Counted from the first letter of the stretch, positions 9,552 through 21,400 are shown. The stretch: DNA of 64,000 bases from Cannabis sativa (GCF_029168945.1 NC_083604.1:46681686-46745685), one strand, 5' to 3'. The notes: generated by a model from the letters alone, not told the origin. Made by a program: numbers and translations.

Positions 9552-11670
9552 TCAAGCATCTGGAGCAGCAGGAGTAGTCTCATCAGGAGCAGCCTCGTCC
9601 GCCACCTTGCTGACGACCTCATTCTCGACTTCTTCAACCTGTACGCCCTCGACCTTGTCCAGAAGGTTGCCTCCCCCACCTTGAGTCTGGGTAGGCGACA
9701 TGGCGCGAAAGGCCTCAGCCATTTCAGCAGCTCCAGCTCCAAGAAGCGAGAAGTCGAAGTCGGGGACTTTGGAAAGAGTGGTATAGATATAATCAGACAC
9801 AGCCTGATCGTACTGTTTCTTCCCATTCTCTTTCTCAGCCTCCAAGTCGCGAGCCATCTCAACGATCGTCGTCTGTGACTTCTTGACCTCGAGCTCCGCC
9901 TGTTCTTTCGCCCTGCTGAGTTCCTCGAGCTCCTTCTCCTTGGCCTTGTTCAGCTCCTCAAGCTCTTTCTCCATCCTCGCCACATCCTGCTTCAGCCTCT
10001 TTATATTTTCTTGAAAATGAGCGTTCTGCCTCTTCAGCGAGTCGGCTTCCTTCGAAGGAGTAGCCGCGGCTTTTATGAACAAAGCCATGGATTGCGCGGC
10101 CAGTTCAGTAGATCGAGCAACGAGATCCTCGTAAGGGATCTCAGTCAGGAACTTTTCCTGCATGGCCAGGAAGTCGCGAGCACGAACTGGAGGGTCGATG
10201 ACGACTTTCTTCCCCTTATCCTGAGTGGTCTTGGCCAACTTCTTGGAAGAGTCTGCGACAAGCGAAGCCATCACATCGCTCTTCCTCTTCTGGGCAACGA
10301 CCGGCGAAGTCGCCGCTGTTCCACCCTTTTGTTTGATCTTCAGGACAGGGGCAGACTTCAAAAAAGTCATATCTACAAGCATAAATGACAGATAAGTAAA
10401 AAATCACAATCCTACCCGTCAGTTTATAGCAAAAAGATAAGTCACCTGAAATTTGTCGAGGAGTTTGCTTAGAAAGACGCTTGTCTATTCGCTCTTGCTG
10501 CTTCTCAGATGGTTCTTTATATACTGGCTCCCGTTGAAGACTCGCGTTCTCGGGAATCAGCTGATGTTCCCGCAACTTTGCAGTTGTACACAATAATCGC
10601 CAGTCGCGATCTTGTACCGGAAGGCTCCCGAGAATTTCAGCTGTCTCCTTACTAGTCGCGTCAAGAGTTGGTTGAGCTGGTCTATCTGCGATGACAACAA
10701 AAAGCGAGTTAGCAAAAAATTTCAGAAAGCAAAGTAAAAAATATCTAAGTCAACAAATATGCGACATACTGGGTTTGCGATTAAAGTCAGTCCTAATCCC
10801 AGGAACCTTAAAGACGTAAAACCACTTCGACTTCCAGTCACCCATGTTCGATACCATCCCCTCAACACCGTTTATTTCAGAAGTCGCCCATTTGCTAAAG
10901 CAATAGAAGCCGTTATGGAGGCCCACGCTCTTTATATCGTAGAAGTAACTAAACTCTTCTACTGACGGAGCCCTATGGACATACTCCATGTACATCGCAT
11001 AGAAAGCCAGTACAGTGCGATAACTGTTGGGTGTCAGCTGAAAGGGCGATACGTCATATCGCCTAAGAATGGCTGCGACGAAGGGATGAAAGGGGACCGA
11101 TACACCACATCGAAGGATGGGTATTGAGATTACCACATCCTCTGTAGGGATGATCACAGGGTTGGTGAATGGAAGGTGCGCTCTCTGAGATGGTTTACGA
11201 CGTTGAAACGCAAGTCGCAACAAATTCAACCTCACAAAGGTGGTGAAGTCAGATTTGGCAACCCTCGAGACTAAATCCTCGCACGAGAAGGGCTCGTTCA
11301 ATTGGGAGTCGTCGACCGAATCCGTCCCACTCCCTTCCGCTTCCTCCTCTTCCCCACCTGACTCGCGGACTGGAGTAGTCCATTCCTCCTCCACCTCCTC
11401 GACCTCGATGTCGGGAGCATGCCTCGTATGTATGAGGTAGTCGCGTGCTGACACTGTGGACTCGCTGTCCCGGATATCGATTGTCCCAGGTTCAGCGAGC
11501 TCCTGTACCATCCTCTCGATGTCTACGGAAGACATCGGACCTAACTCTATTTTCGCAGCCTCCATTTCGGAGATGTCCGTAGGGAGAAAACTGTCTCTCT
11601 TCTGGTCCGACTCTCCGTCAAAGGCGCGACCTCCTGAGCCGAGCTGCTGGCTATCCGATAGATCGCTCAT
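9552..11670 (-). CDS. Antisense spliced gene of the Tat element (Transposase_28 / putative gypsy-type transposon protein)
   Basis: Three coding exons on the minus strand: 11670-10770, 10685-10446 and 10372-9552. Introns are 10769-10686 (GTATGT...TCGCAG, 84 bp) and 10445-10373 (GTGACT...TTGTAG, 73 bp). Both are phase 1, and joining gives one frame of 653 codons. Start MSDLSDSQQ is chosen because a strong acceptor (TTTCAG) directly precedes it; the frame is open up to an ATG at 11757. The N-terminus is acidic (Glu-rich). The centre carries the plant Transposase_28 pattern (VPFHPFVAAILRRYDVSPFQL, then FYCFSKWA and KSKWFYVF). The C-terminus is Lys-rich, then a long coiled coil (RQNAHFQENIKRLKQDVARM and on), then FDFSLLGAGAAEM. 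Function is unknown. Genes of this family sit antisense between pol and the 3' LTR in Grande- and Retand-type elements. Confidence 0.85.
10373..10445 (-). other. Intron 2 of the antisense gene
   Basis: 73 bp, with donor GTGACTTATC and acceptor TTTATGCTTGTAG on the minus strand. Phase 1 on both sides; the flanking exons join as a GAT codon and continue into MTFLKSAPVLK. Confidence 0.8.
10686..10769 (-). other. Intron 1 of the antisense gene
   Basis: 84 bp, with donor GTATGT and acceptor GTTGTCATCGCAG on the minus strand, AT-rich as plant introns are. Reading through gives a stop a few codons in, whereas removing it joins CCC A to AT AGA CCA in frame. Confidence 0.8.
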
Positions 11671-11873
11671 CTGAAAGATGGAAGATCTTTTCAGCGTGAT
11701 GGATGTGTGAAAAATAAAAGTAAGTGATCTCACCCGCAGTAGATTATAAAGTCGCATTGGACAGAAAGGTCAGCCTCCATGCGAAAACTGACCATCCTGT
11801 CAATATACGAGAAGAGATATAGCTATCTTTGGGCAAGTAATTCACGCATCCTCGGTTAAACGGTATACCTCCA

Positions 11874-11958
11874 GAAACGGCTGGGAGTTTCCCAGTGACT
11901 CAAGAGGTATGCATTTTCGAGCATAACCCTGAAGTTACTGGGAAACCCCCACCGTTTC
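11874..11958. repeat. Long imperfect hairpin 1 upstream of the antisense ATG
   Basis: Arm 11874-11900 (GAAACGGCTGGGAGTTTCCC...) pairs with 11933-11958 (...ACTGGGAAACCCCCACCGTTTC). About 24 of 27 positions pair, around a loop of about 32 nt. It can form in RNA from either strand. Confidence 0.75.
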
Positions 11959-12011
11959 GAGACTACCTATCAACCAAAGAGTGCGATCATTCGAGCATTA
12001 ACGCACGTCAA

Positions 12012-12097
12012 CAAATGGCTAGGTGTATCACAGTATCTCAAGGGGCATATAATCGCATATATGGCCATTAGAATACTGTGACACACCCACCATTTGG
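12012..12097. repeat. Long imperfect hairpin 2 upstream of the antisense ATG
   Basis: Arm 12012-12037 (CAAATGGCTAGGTGTATCAC...) pairs with 12071-12096 (...GTGACACACCCACCATTTG) at about 22 of 26 positions. The loop holds a second small inverted repeat (GCATATAATCGCATATATGGC). Confidence 0.75.
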
Positions 12098-12191
12098 AAT
12101 GGCAATTAATACTCTCACCACTCAGCCCGCGACATGTAAAGATCCTAAAAGGTCTAGCTAATAGTTAAGCGGAAATAAGTCTTGGAAACAT

Positions 12192-12265
12192 GCGATTATT
12201 CAAGCTGTTCATCTGAACACCCGCGAACATTCAAATTGTTCATCCAAATATCCGCGAGTATTCGA
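12192..12265. repeat. 31-bp tandem repeat, about 2.3 copies
   Basis: Units start at 12192, 12223 and 12254 with GCGA(T/A/G)(T/C)ATTC. Units one and two agree over most of their length (TTCA(A/T)..TGTTCATC..AA...CCGCGA). Retand-type elements are known for tandem repeats in this 3' part. Confidence 0.6.
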
Positions 12266-12592
12266 GACGTGAATCAGTGCCTATTAATTGTGTGCGGTTA
12301 TGTCAGTTTACAGACCCTATACTATGAATGTTACCCAGTTTCATTTACCCAAAACACATAAATACCCACTAGCATACATTCCTAAAAAGCCTTCAAAAAC
12401 ATCCAAACCCAGAAAGTAAAGCGCAATTTCTCCAAAAACAAAAACGAAAATGCAGAAAACTAACCTTTAGTTTTGATTCCTGCGAATTGCTCTCGATCAC
12501 GTCTGAGATTAAAAATGTTGTGGAAAGTGGCAGGAAATCTGGGGATGAATTTTTTCTGAAGTGTATGAACTGTGGGGAAGTTAAGAAGAGGG

Positions 12593-12750
12593 AAAAATGG
12601 GGAAATTTGATTCGTATCAAAGCGTTTAAATACCCACATCCCTTATTAATTGGGATTGTGACACGTGGCAGCCAGAATGTCTAAGGTCGCCTAATCTAAC
12701 GGCCAATTATGGCCACGCCTACACGAAAACCGAAGGGTTTTGTGACGTGG
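12593..12750 (-). promoter_or_regulatory. Candidate promoter of the antisense gene
   Basis: On the minus strand a TATA-like TATTTAAA lies at 12632-12625. Upstream are a G-box in TGCCACGTGT (CACGTG 12662-12667) and an ACGT core in CCACGTCA (12743-12750), both typical bZIP sites. Downstream follows a T/C-rich leader-like stretch ending at a good splice donor (12464). The order of ACGT cores, TATA, leader and donor is that of an ordinary plant promoter and faces away from the 3' LTR. No experimental support is available here. Confidence 0.45.
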
Positions 12751-12896
12751 CATCCTAGAGATAATAAAAATTAATTATTACAGCCGTCATTTTTCGAAAC
12801 CCTCGATGGGACAACCAAAAGGTCACCTCCTCGTGACAACCTTTCACCTGTCTCTCGAAGTAATAGTTTCCCTCAGTGACCGCTCTTGTCACGTCG

Positions 12897-12912
12897 CGAA
12901 ACTAGGGGCATG
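12897..12912 (+). other. Polypurine tract of the Tat element
   Basis: GCGAAACTAGGGGCATG ends directly at the 3' LTR (TGTTATAG at 12913). The purine-rich AGGGG core next to the LTR is the expected plus-strand primer. It is short and interrupted, as in many Tat elements. Confidence 0.6.
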
Positions 12913-13778
12913 TGTTATAGTGAGATTTCTCTCACCTAGAAACTCGAGACCAGACTCCTCTTTAAAGGACACGTGTATTCAGATTTCCAATGAAGGCTGA
13001 ATGTCCGTGAGAGACTTCTTGAAGTTTAGACCTCGCTCAGGATAACAACAGCGAGATACTGTAAGTGTGACTTAAGTCGCACCGCATAACCATAATTCTC
13101 ATCATGCAGGGTAGATCCAACTCGCATATGTCAGAACATGTGCGAGTGTCCCCTCTATATCTCCGCGACAAGTATAGAGACCAACCCCCTATGATGCAGT
13201 TTGGTCCCAACGACCCAATAGCCCTGACAGACCAATATAAGTTCGCATGTCCAGACTTTACTAGCTCCAACATGCGACGTCTACAAAGGGCGATTACCTA
13301 AGGACGAAGACGTTCCAAACGTACTGGCAATCCTGCGAGCTCAACAAACGGAACATGAACGGTCAACTCGCAGATGCGGAAGACGCATACGTTGATGAAT
13401 TTAGTAACTGTCACACATTTATTAATGTTAACGTTGTTTGAGTTTAGTTATTGCAATTCAATGCGTAAATAATGGATTAACAATGAATGTGATCCTCATG
13501 TAACCGATTGGACACCTACTTTGTATATAAAGGGGTGATCCACCATGAAAATGCACCTACGAATCCTTTGCTACAGTGGACTAAGCAGAACGAAATCTGA
13601 CTGAACCACTATAATTCATTGTCTTGTTTACTTTTTCCAGCCTTGTTGTTTGTTCTTGCATTCCCAGTCGAGTACTCGCCATTTTAGGTTGAATACTCGC
13701 ACTTATCATTTCTCAAATAATTCTCTTTTTTATCAATTAAATAATACTTTTTGGTGTTGCGAAATTCACTCGACAACA
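12913..13778 (+). repeat. 3' LTR of the Tat element
   Basis: 866 bp, TGTTATAG to CGACAACA, followed by TAATT (13779-13783). Eight mismatches to the 5' LTR by eye, at about 12951, 13003, 13020, 13035, 13113, 13307, 13329 and 13705. Confidence 0.97.
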
Positions 13779-14825
13779 TAATTGATTAATCAAAACCAAT
13801 TATATGAGTCTTACAAGCAATATTATCTCAACTAGTGCGGGGACCATGGGTCTATATAACCGAGCTTCCAATAAGTAGATCAAGAATTTAGCACTAAAAT
13901 TCACTAACTTATTAATTCTTCGTTGAATCCACGCATAGAACTTAGAATTGCACTCTCAGTATATTGAATGCTCTATATGTTCCACCATATAGACACATCA
14001 TTAGTTATCCATTGTTATATTCCTAATGTGATCAATGATCCTCTATATGAATGATCTACACTGTAAAGGGATTAAATTACCGTTATACCCTACAATGTAT
14101 TTATTCCTTAAAACACTTGATCCTGTATAAATGATATTTCAGCTTATGTGAAATGAGTAGTCCACCATTTATGTTCGTTTGGTCAAGCTCGAAGGAGATC
14201 ATCCTTTGCTTACTATTCGCTAGATAGAAGCTATAGATTCCATGTTTATGATAGCGCTCCCACTCAATTGCACTATCGTGTTCTCAAAATGTACGTATCA
14301 CTCTGACCTAAAAGTAGGCTTAACTAACAAATCAAAGAACACGAATAGCCTTTCAAGATTAAGCCTAATCATAACAGGATTAAGAACATTTGATCTAGGA
14401 TCAACTAGGCGATATTGACTTGAATAGATATTACGGTAAGTTTAATAAATCTAAGTCAAAGTTCAATATCGGTCCCTTCCGATGCATACTCCATGCATCC
14501 AACCTGAGCTTTACTTTAACCAATGCTCTGGAAAGAACATAGCACTTCTCCAAATGCAAGTAAACTCTGTTGTAGATTATCATATCAGTAAAACCCTATG
14601 TCTGATAAATCTAGGAAACTTTATTCACATAGTCATGTTTACTTTCCAATGTGTTGACGGCACAATAAACAGAATCAAGTATGTGAAAAGGGTTTCAGAT
14701 GAATTTATACATTATGTACATATAATCATGTGAACCATGCAACATTAAATGTTATTTCTGATCTATATTAATAAGTAAATCTGATTATATTGAAATGAGT
14801 TTTATTTAGGGCATAAAACCCAACA
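13779..14825 (-). repeat. M1 copia-like 5' LTR, second part
   Basis: Begins with the right copy of TAATT and continues the LTR broken at 2199 through to GGGCATAAAACCCAACA, the LTR terminus. It aligns closely with 37261-38319 of the solo LTR. Small ORFs here occur in several LTR copies in the window, run against the element's direction and have no recognisable domain. Confidence 0.92.
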
Positions 14826-15413
14826 ATATAGTATTAATTTTAAATTTTAATATCAGATTTTTTTTTTCTTTTTTTGAGAATAATATCAGATTTTTTTTAG
14901 AATAATATTAGAATTTTTTTTATACTCTATATTTAATATAATAAAAAAAATTAATATTGACTCATTATTTCTTTCAAAAAGAATTAATAATAGTAATAGA
15001 TTAATTTTTTTTATTTACTTATTAATTTATTTATTATTATTTTATTAATAATTATTATATATAGTTGTACATTTTAATTTTCTTTTTTTAATGAAGGTAC
15101 TTAGTTACTGTTTTTGGATAAATTTTCTTAATACATGATATAGTGACGCGTCAAGTGTGTTGGGGTATGTTTTCCCAATCGCATTTGGCGTGTCACTGTA
15201 AGCCAATATTTCTTTTAAAAAAAAATAATATAAATTATGAGAGTTACTCTTTAGTGACACCTCATATTTTTAGTGACATGCATTATGGGACACTAACACT
15301 GAATTTGTAGTCATTTTGTGCGTGTCACTAAAACTCACCCTTAAATTTTTAGTGACCCCCACTTTTGTGCGTTTCACTAAAGAGTGTCAATAAAACCCAA
15401 TTTTGTAGTAGTC
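14826..15413. mobile_element. CACTA-like DNA transposon remnant (partial)
   Basis: From about 15120 the sequence has many copies, in both directions, of TAGTGAC(A/G)C and GTGTCACTAAA, the pattern of CACTA subterminal repeats. It ends TTTTGTAGTAGTC at 15401-15413; in reverse this is close to the CACTACTACAAAA-type terminus seen in plant CACTA elements, with one changed base. 14826-15120 is AT-rich with T tracts and no recognisable content. The other terminus and the transposase are absent. Confidence 0.5.
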
Positions 15414-16086
15414 TCACTATCTATTTATAGGTAACCACTAGGTTTAAGTTAGCAATTAATTGACATTAAAATAATAAAAATAATAATTAGAAAAAGCGTA
15501 TCAAGTGGCCGGCCATAGAGTTTATGGGCCCCACTTAATATTTTACAATTTTGACAATTTTCATTTCTATTTGCTCAAAAACGCCAATTTTCCAATTCTA
15601 ACCATTTAAATGCCAAAACTAATTATTTAATAACTAAAATAAATTAATAAATATTATTATCATTTAATATAATTATTAATTAGACATATAAATTCTCTTA
15701 ATTAATAAATAAAACCTAGAATATCTTTTCTTCACAATTTTGCCTTTGCTTAGTGAAAATTCATAAACTAGACATAGTCTAATTCTAGAATTATAATTAA
15801 TTAATTAGAATCAACTATCTGAGTCTTGCAAGCAGTATGGTCTCAACTAGAATGGGGACCATGGACCTATATTACTGACCTTCCAATAAGCTTAACCGAA
15901 TTTACCAAGTAAATTCCCTAACTTATTAATTCCTTATTGCATCCACTCTTACAACTTGGAATTGCACTCTCAATCATATAGAACGCTCTATATGTTCCAC
16001 CATATAGATAAGCTATCACATTTAACCATCGTTATAACCTAAATGATCAAAGATCCTCTATATAGATGATTTACACCGAGTAGGGA
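15414..16086 (-). repeat. M2 copia-like 3' LTR, left part
   Basis: Aligns with 42944-43613 of the 42499-44396 LTR (CTATCTATTTATAGGTAACCAC onward). It is cut at its left by the CACTA-like remnant and at its right by chromovirus A. The last five bases, AGGGA (16082-16086), are the left target-site duplication. Confidence 0.88.
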
Positions 16087-16596
16087 TGTAACACCCTAAC
16101 TAGCATAGGCGTGTTTACGTGATTTTAAACGTACTGTGCAGCTCGTTGCTAATCAACAAGGTTTATGGAAATCGTGATTTATTAAAATTTTGCTTATTTA
16201 ATTAAATACTTATAACATTTCATACAAAATAATTTGGGATCCCATTTACAAAATACTTTACAAAAAGTTTACTGTTCATTACAAAATACTTGTCGCCCAG
16301 CGACTAACTACAGAAGCCATGATGTCCCGAGGATCGTACGTGCCAGGCCTAACCGCCTCGACATGTACAATCTTCATCGGCTCGTCCTCACGGTTCCTCA
16401 ACTTTGGCCTTGCCCTTACCTACACATAAACATAGCACTGTGAGTCGACAGACTCAGTAAGAAAAGCATAAATCATAAAACATACATATATCCCGGGTTA
16501 TGATCAGACGCCCATACCCCTGACCACAACCCCAATCCCCGTGTCCCACACGGTACTGAGTCTCGAACATTCGTACGACGGTACTTTTGACAGAGT

Positions 16597-16805
16597 AACA
16601 ACCTATACTTGGTACACTAGTCATACTCTAGCCGCTAGTCATACTCTAGCCTTACCGATGTGTTACAGTATCAACCTATACTCGGTACGCTAGTCATACT
16701 CTAGCCTTACCGATGTGATACGGTCAAATAGTACAGTACCATCGACCATAATATCAGCCTATACTCAGTACGCTAGTCATACTCTAGCCGTACCGATGTG
16801 ATACT
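16597..16805. repeat. Minisatellite in the chromovirus A 3' LTR
   Basis: Repeats of a unit built from CTATACT(C/T)GGTAC(G/A)CTAG, TCATACTCTAGCC and TTACCGATGTG(T/A)TAC, in about three irregular copies. It is expanded at 31620-31990 in the other LTR. Confidence 0.8.
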
Positions 16806-17836
16806 GTCAGATGGTACGAAGCCAACATACATATCTAATGTAATCTAACAGGCTTCCTAACATGCATGCTAAACATGTAAATACATATGCATACTGTTAT
16901 ACTAATCTTACCTTGATTCCGAATTCAGGTGTGCCGGTCAATCTGAGTGGAACGAACTGCTCGGCGAATTACAGGCTCCTAAACCATAATAATCACAACA
17001 CTGATAAGTGACACGCTAAATCACTTCTCCCAGAATTAAACTAGAATCTAAAAGTTTCCTTATCGATAAAAAGCATGGAAATACCCTAAAAAACACAAAA
17101 ATGGGAAGAACTAGGGTTCCCAATTTTTCCCCAACCGGTAGACCGGTTCAACAACTGGAATTCCGTAACTTGGAGGAACCTAGAACACCAACTGGAATTC
17201 CGATTCCTACAGGCCATACTGAACCGGAATTTCGGTTCAGTGCAGGAAACCTTAAAATTTTCATAACTCAAGCAATTTAACCCCAAACTTCATGCAACCT
17301 TCCAGACCTACTAATTAGACCCTAATGAACATTTCCAAAGCAATAAAACCAAGCTTTAATCCCAGAAAAGAGATTCACCATTGAAGGTTCAAGATTGAGT
17401 TCAAAAACTCAAAACTTGACTAACCCTTCAAACAACCCCTAACTCATGCATTAAACCACATAGAAACTCATATCTAACCTGCAGAACACAACAACAATAA
17501 CCACAGCAGCTACAACAAGCTAAAACAACAAATCACCCATAAAAACCAAGTTTTAGCTAAAAACTCCATACTTGCTTAAAATCAACTAATCATGCATCAA
17601 AACCTACTTTATTCTACTCAATTAAACATATTTAAACTTAAGAAAACAACAATAAACAATAACAACAGCCACAGCCACAATTTCATCAAACATGCAATAA
17701 ATCACTTTTTCTTAAACTTCAAGAAAACAAAGAAAAGCTAGAATAAAGGTTACCTCCACTTGAATTACTCTAAGAATTGCTGAAAATACTAGAATTGCAA
17801 AGAAAAATCTCAGCCCTAGCAGCCCCAAACAAAATC

Positions 17837-17985
<149 letters not shown>

Positions 17986-18472
17986 CTTGAGAGAGAAATG
18001 AGACTTGCTTCCCTTTTTACAATTTTTTGAATAAAATGAATTATAAAATTGATTTTTCTTTATTTGTTTCAGCCAAACCAAATTAGAAATTCAAATTACA
18101 AACATATTTAAAAATCCATAAAAGACAAATTACAAATGGACAAAAATGACTATTTTGTCCTCACACACTAAAATGGCATAAAAGGGGTACTAAGGGTATT
18201 TTGGGAAAACTCTAAATTCCCGACAAATCCCGACCTTTCTAATGTCTAAATAAACCGTCCCACTATACTAGAAATACTAAGTTGTAATTCTACTGAGCCA
18301 AACACCGCGTTCCATGTTGCCGGGCACCGAAAATGCAAAATTATAAAATTTCGCTATATGACATAAAAATGCATTCAGAATTCAAAAATAATATTTGAAT
18401 ATCTATAAATAATTTTCATAATCAAACCTTAAATATCTGCAAATTTCCAAATTAAACTAAGCGGTCTTTACA

Positions 18473-18490
18473 ACTATCCCCCCCTTAAAA
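18473..18490 (-). other. Polypurine tract of chromovirus A
   Basis: The minus strand reads TTTTAAGGGGGGATAGT directly before the LTR start TGTAAAGACC. The purine run next to the LTR is the expected plus-strand primer. Confidence 0.8.
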
Positions 18491-21400
18491 GGATTTCGTC
18501 CCCGAAATCTAACCTGAACAACTCTTGATATTGAGTTCTCATGTCTGACTCTAGCTCCCAGGTGGCTTCCTCCACCTTGCTGTTTCTCCAGAGTACCTTG
18601 ATCAACGCTATGGTCTTATTCCGAAGGATTTTATCCTTTTTATCCAGGATCTGCACTGGCTGTTCTTCATATGTCATGTCTGGCTGCAGCTCCAGACTCT
18701 CATAACTAAGTATATGAGTAGGATCTGAAACGTATTTTCTCAACATAGAGACATGGAATACGTTGTGAACCGCTGAAAGAGCTGGAAGGAACGCTAACCG
18801 ATATGCCACTTGACCAACCTTCTCGAGAATCTCGAAAGGTCCTGTAAACCTAGGGTATAACTTGCCTCTTTTCCCGAAACGTTCGATCCCCTTCATTGGA
18901 GACACCCGTAAAAACACATGGTCCCCTACTTGGAACTCAACATCCCTGCGTTTTGGATCTGCATAACTCTTTTGTCTACTCTGAGAGGCAAGCATTCTAG
19001 CTTTAATTTTCTCAATTGCCTCATTGGTCCGCTGCACTGACTCTGGACCTAGGTATTTTCTCTCCTCTGTCTCATCCCAGTGGATGGGAGACCTACACTT
19101 CCTACCATATAACAACTCATAGGGAGCCATCCCTATCGTACTCTGATAACTTTTGCTGTATGAAAATTCTATCAACGGTAGATATTTACTCCAAGAGCCT
19201 TCAAAATCCATAACACAGGCTCGTAACATGTCCTCCAATAACTAAATTATCCTCTTGAACTGCCCATCTGTCTGAGGATGGAATGTTGTGCTGAATTTCA
19301 ATTTTGTACCCATTGCTCGTTGGAAACTCTGCCAAAACTTGGAGGTGAACTTCAAATCTCTATCCGAAACTATAGACTTTGGTACCCCGTGAAGCCTTAC
19401 TATCTCTTTAACATACAATTCCGCCAACTAGACCACTGAGTAGGTTGTTTTAACAGGCAGAAAATGAGCAGACTTCGTGAATCGATCCACCACAACCCAG
19501 ATGGAATCGAACAAACCTATGGTTCTAGGTAATCCAACCACGAAGTCCATCGTGATATCCTCTCACTTCCATTCAGGTAGGGTTAAAGGCTGTAACAACC
19601 CTGCTGGCCTCTGATGCTCAGCCTTAATCTGCTGACAGGTTAGAAATCTCGATACAAATTCTACCAAATTCTTCTTCATACCGCTCCACCAGAAGTAAGG
19701 TTTAAGATCTTGATACATCTTGGTGGTGCCGGGATGTAGGGAATAAGGGGTAGAATGAGCCTCTTTGAAGATTTCATTTCTGAGTTCCACACTATCTGGA
19801 ACACAAACCCTAGACTTAAACATTAGCATCCCGTTGTCTGACACTGAAAAATCCCTGGCTTGACCAGCTGAAACCTCTTCTCTAATTTTCACTAACTCTG
19901 GATCAGTCATCTGAGCGACTTTAATTCTTTCTAACAGATCAGATTGCAGCGTCAAGTTGTGAAGTTTTCCTACCACAAACTCAATGCTAGATCTGACCAT
20001 GTCCTTTGCTAACTGAGGTGAGATCTAAATCATGCTAGCTATCTGCCCGGGACCTTTCCTGCTCAAGGCATTGGCCACTACATTGGCCTTCCCAGGGTGA
20101 TAAAGAATCTCACAATCATAATCCTTTACTAACTCCAACCAACGCCTCTGTCTCATATTCAAATCTTTCTGAGTAAAGAAGTATTTGAGACTTTTGTGGT
20201 CAGTATAAATTTCACACCTTTCTCCATAAAGGTAATGTCGCCAGTTCTTCAAAGCAAATACTACTGCGGCCAATTCTAAATCATGAGTCGGGTATCGCTG
20301 TTCATAATCTTTCAACTGACGGGAGGCATAAGCGATAACTCGGTCGGCTTGCATCAGAACGCATCCAAGACCTTGTTTGGATGCATCACAATAAACCACA
20401 AAATTTTCCTTGTCAGAAGGCAAAGCTAGCATTTGGGCTGTAATCAACCTCTGTTTCAGCTCCTGAAAGCTAGCCTCTCATTTGTCTGACCATATAAACC
20501 GCTGATTCTTTTTAGTAAGCTCGGTTAAGGGTGTTGAAATTTTAGAGAACCCTTCTACGAACCGACGATAATAACCAGCTAGACCTAAGAAACTTCTAAT
20601 CTCTGTCACTGTTTTCGGTCTAGGCCAATCCCTGACGGATTCTATTTTTCCTGGATCCACCTTGATCCCATCCTTACTAACAATGTGCCCTAAGAAAGAC
20701 ACCTAAGATAGCCAAAATTCATATTTCTTGAATTTGGCATAAAGCTTGTGTTCCCGAAGTTGTTGCAGAACCATTTGCAGATGTATCTCATGCTCCTCTT
20801 CTGATTGAGAGTACATAAGGTTGTCGTCGATAAACACAATTACATAGATATCGAGGAAATCCTTGAATAACCTATTCATCAAGTCCATAAATGTCGCAGG
20901 AGCATTGGTTAGTCCAAACGACATAACCAAGAATTCATAATGTCCATACATAGTACGGAAGGCTGTCTTCGGAATGTTCTCCTCTCGGATTCTCAACTGA
21001 TGATAGCCCGATCCGAGATCAATCTTGGAGAAAACTGTCTTCCCCTGGAGTTGATCGAAAAGATCATCAATCCTAGGTAATGGATATTTATTCTTAACTG
21101 TTAACTTGTTTAACTCCCGATAGTCGATGCACATTCTCATAGACCCATCCTTCTTCTTGACAAATAATACCGGAGCTCCCCGGGGTGACACACTAGGCCG
21201 AATAAAGCCTATGTCAAGTAACCCTTGAAGCTGAATTTTCAATTCTTTAAGCTCAGCTGGAGCCATTCTATAAGGAGCCTTGGAAACCGGTTCCACTATG
21301 GGTGCTAAGTCAATAAAAAAATCAATCTCCCGCTGAGGTGGTAAACCCGAAAGTTCTTCGGGAAAAACATCTAGAAATTCCCGAACCACCTTGATATCCG

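Larger units (their letters stand above)
11671..12464 (-). other. Possible 5' UTR intron of the antisense gene
   Basis: The acceptor CCATCTTTCAG lies immediately before the chosen ATG. A plausible upstream donor, AAAG|GTTAGTTTTC, is at 12464 after a leader-like, T-rich exon. A shorter alternative uses the donor GTGAGATC at 11733. The region also holds two long hairpins and a 31-bp tandem repeat. This is inference from splice-site appearance only. Confidence 0.4.
2200..13778 (+). mobile_element. Tat-lineage (Retand-like) Ty3/gypsy LTR retrotransposon, near full length
   Basis: An 11.6-kb element bounded by TAATT duplications. Order: 5' LTR 2200-3065, primer site 3068-3085, gag-pro 3129-5717, pol 5718-9125, a repeat-bearing spacer, an antisense spliced gene 11670 to 9552, a hairpin-rich and promoter-like region to about 12890, polypurine tract, and 3' LTR 12913-13778. 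The second RNase H between RNase H and integrase, the tRNA-Asp-like primer site and the antisense Transposase_28-type gene all place it in the Tat lineage. Grande and Retand are described with extra genes in this position. The LTRs differ at 8 of 866 sites by my count. At 1.3e-8 substitutions per site per year, an assumed rate, this gives roughly 0.35 million years. Confidence 0.96.

Noticed and set aside
14482..14733. 83-codon frame, repeated at 37964-38218
   Set aside because: It lies in copia LTR copies against the direction of transcription; the similarity comes from shared LTR descent.
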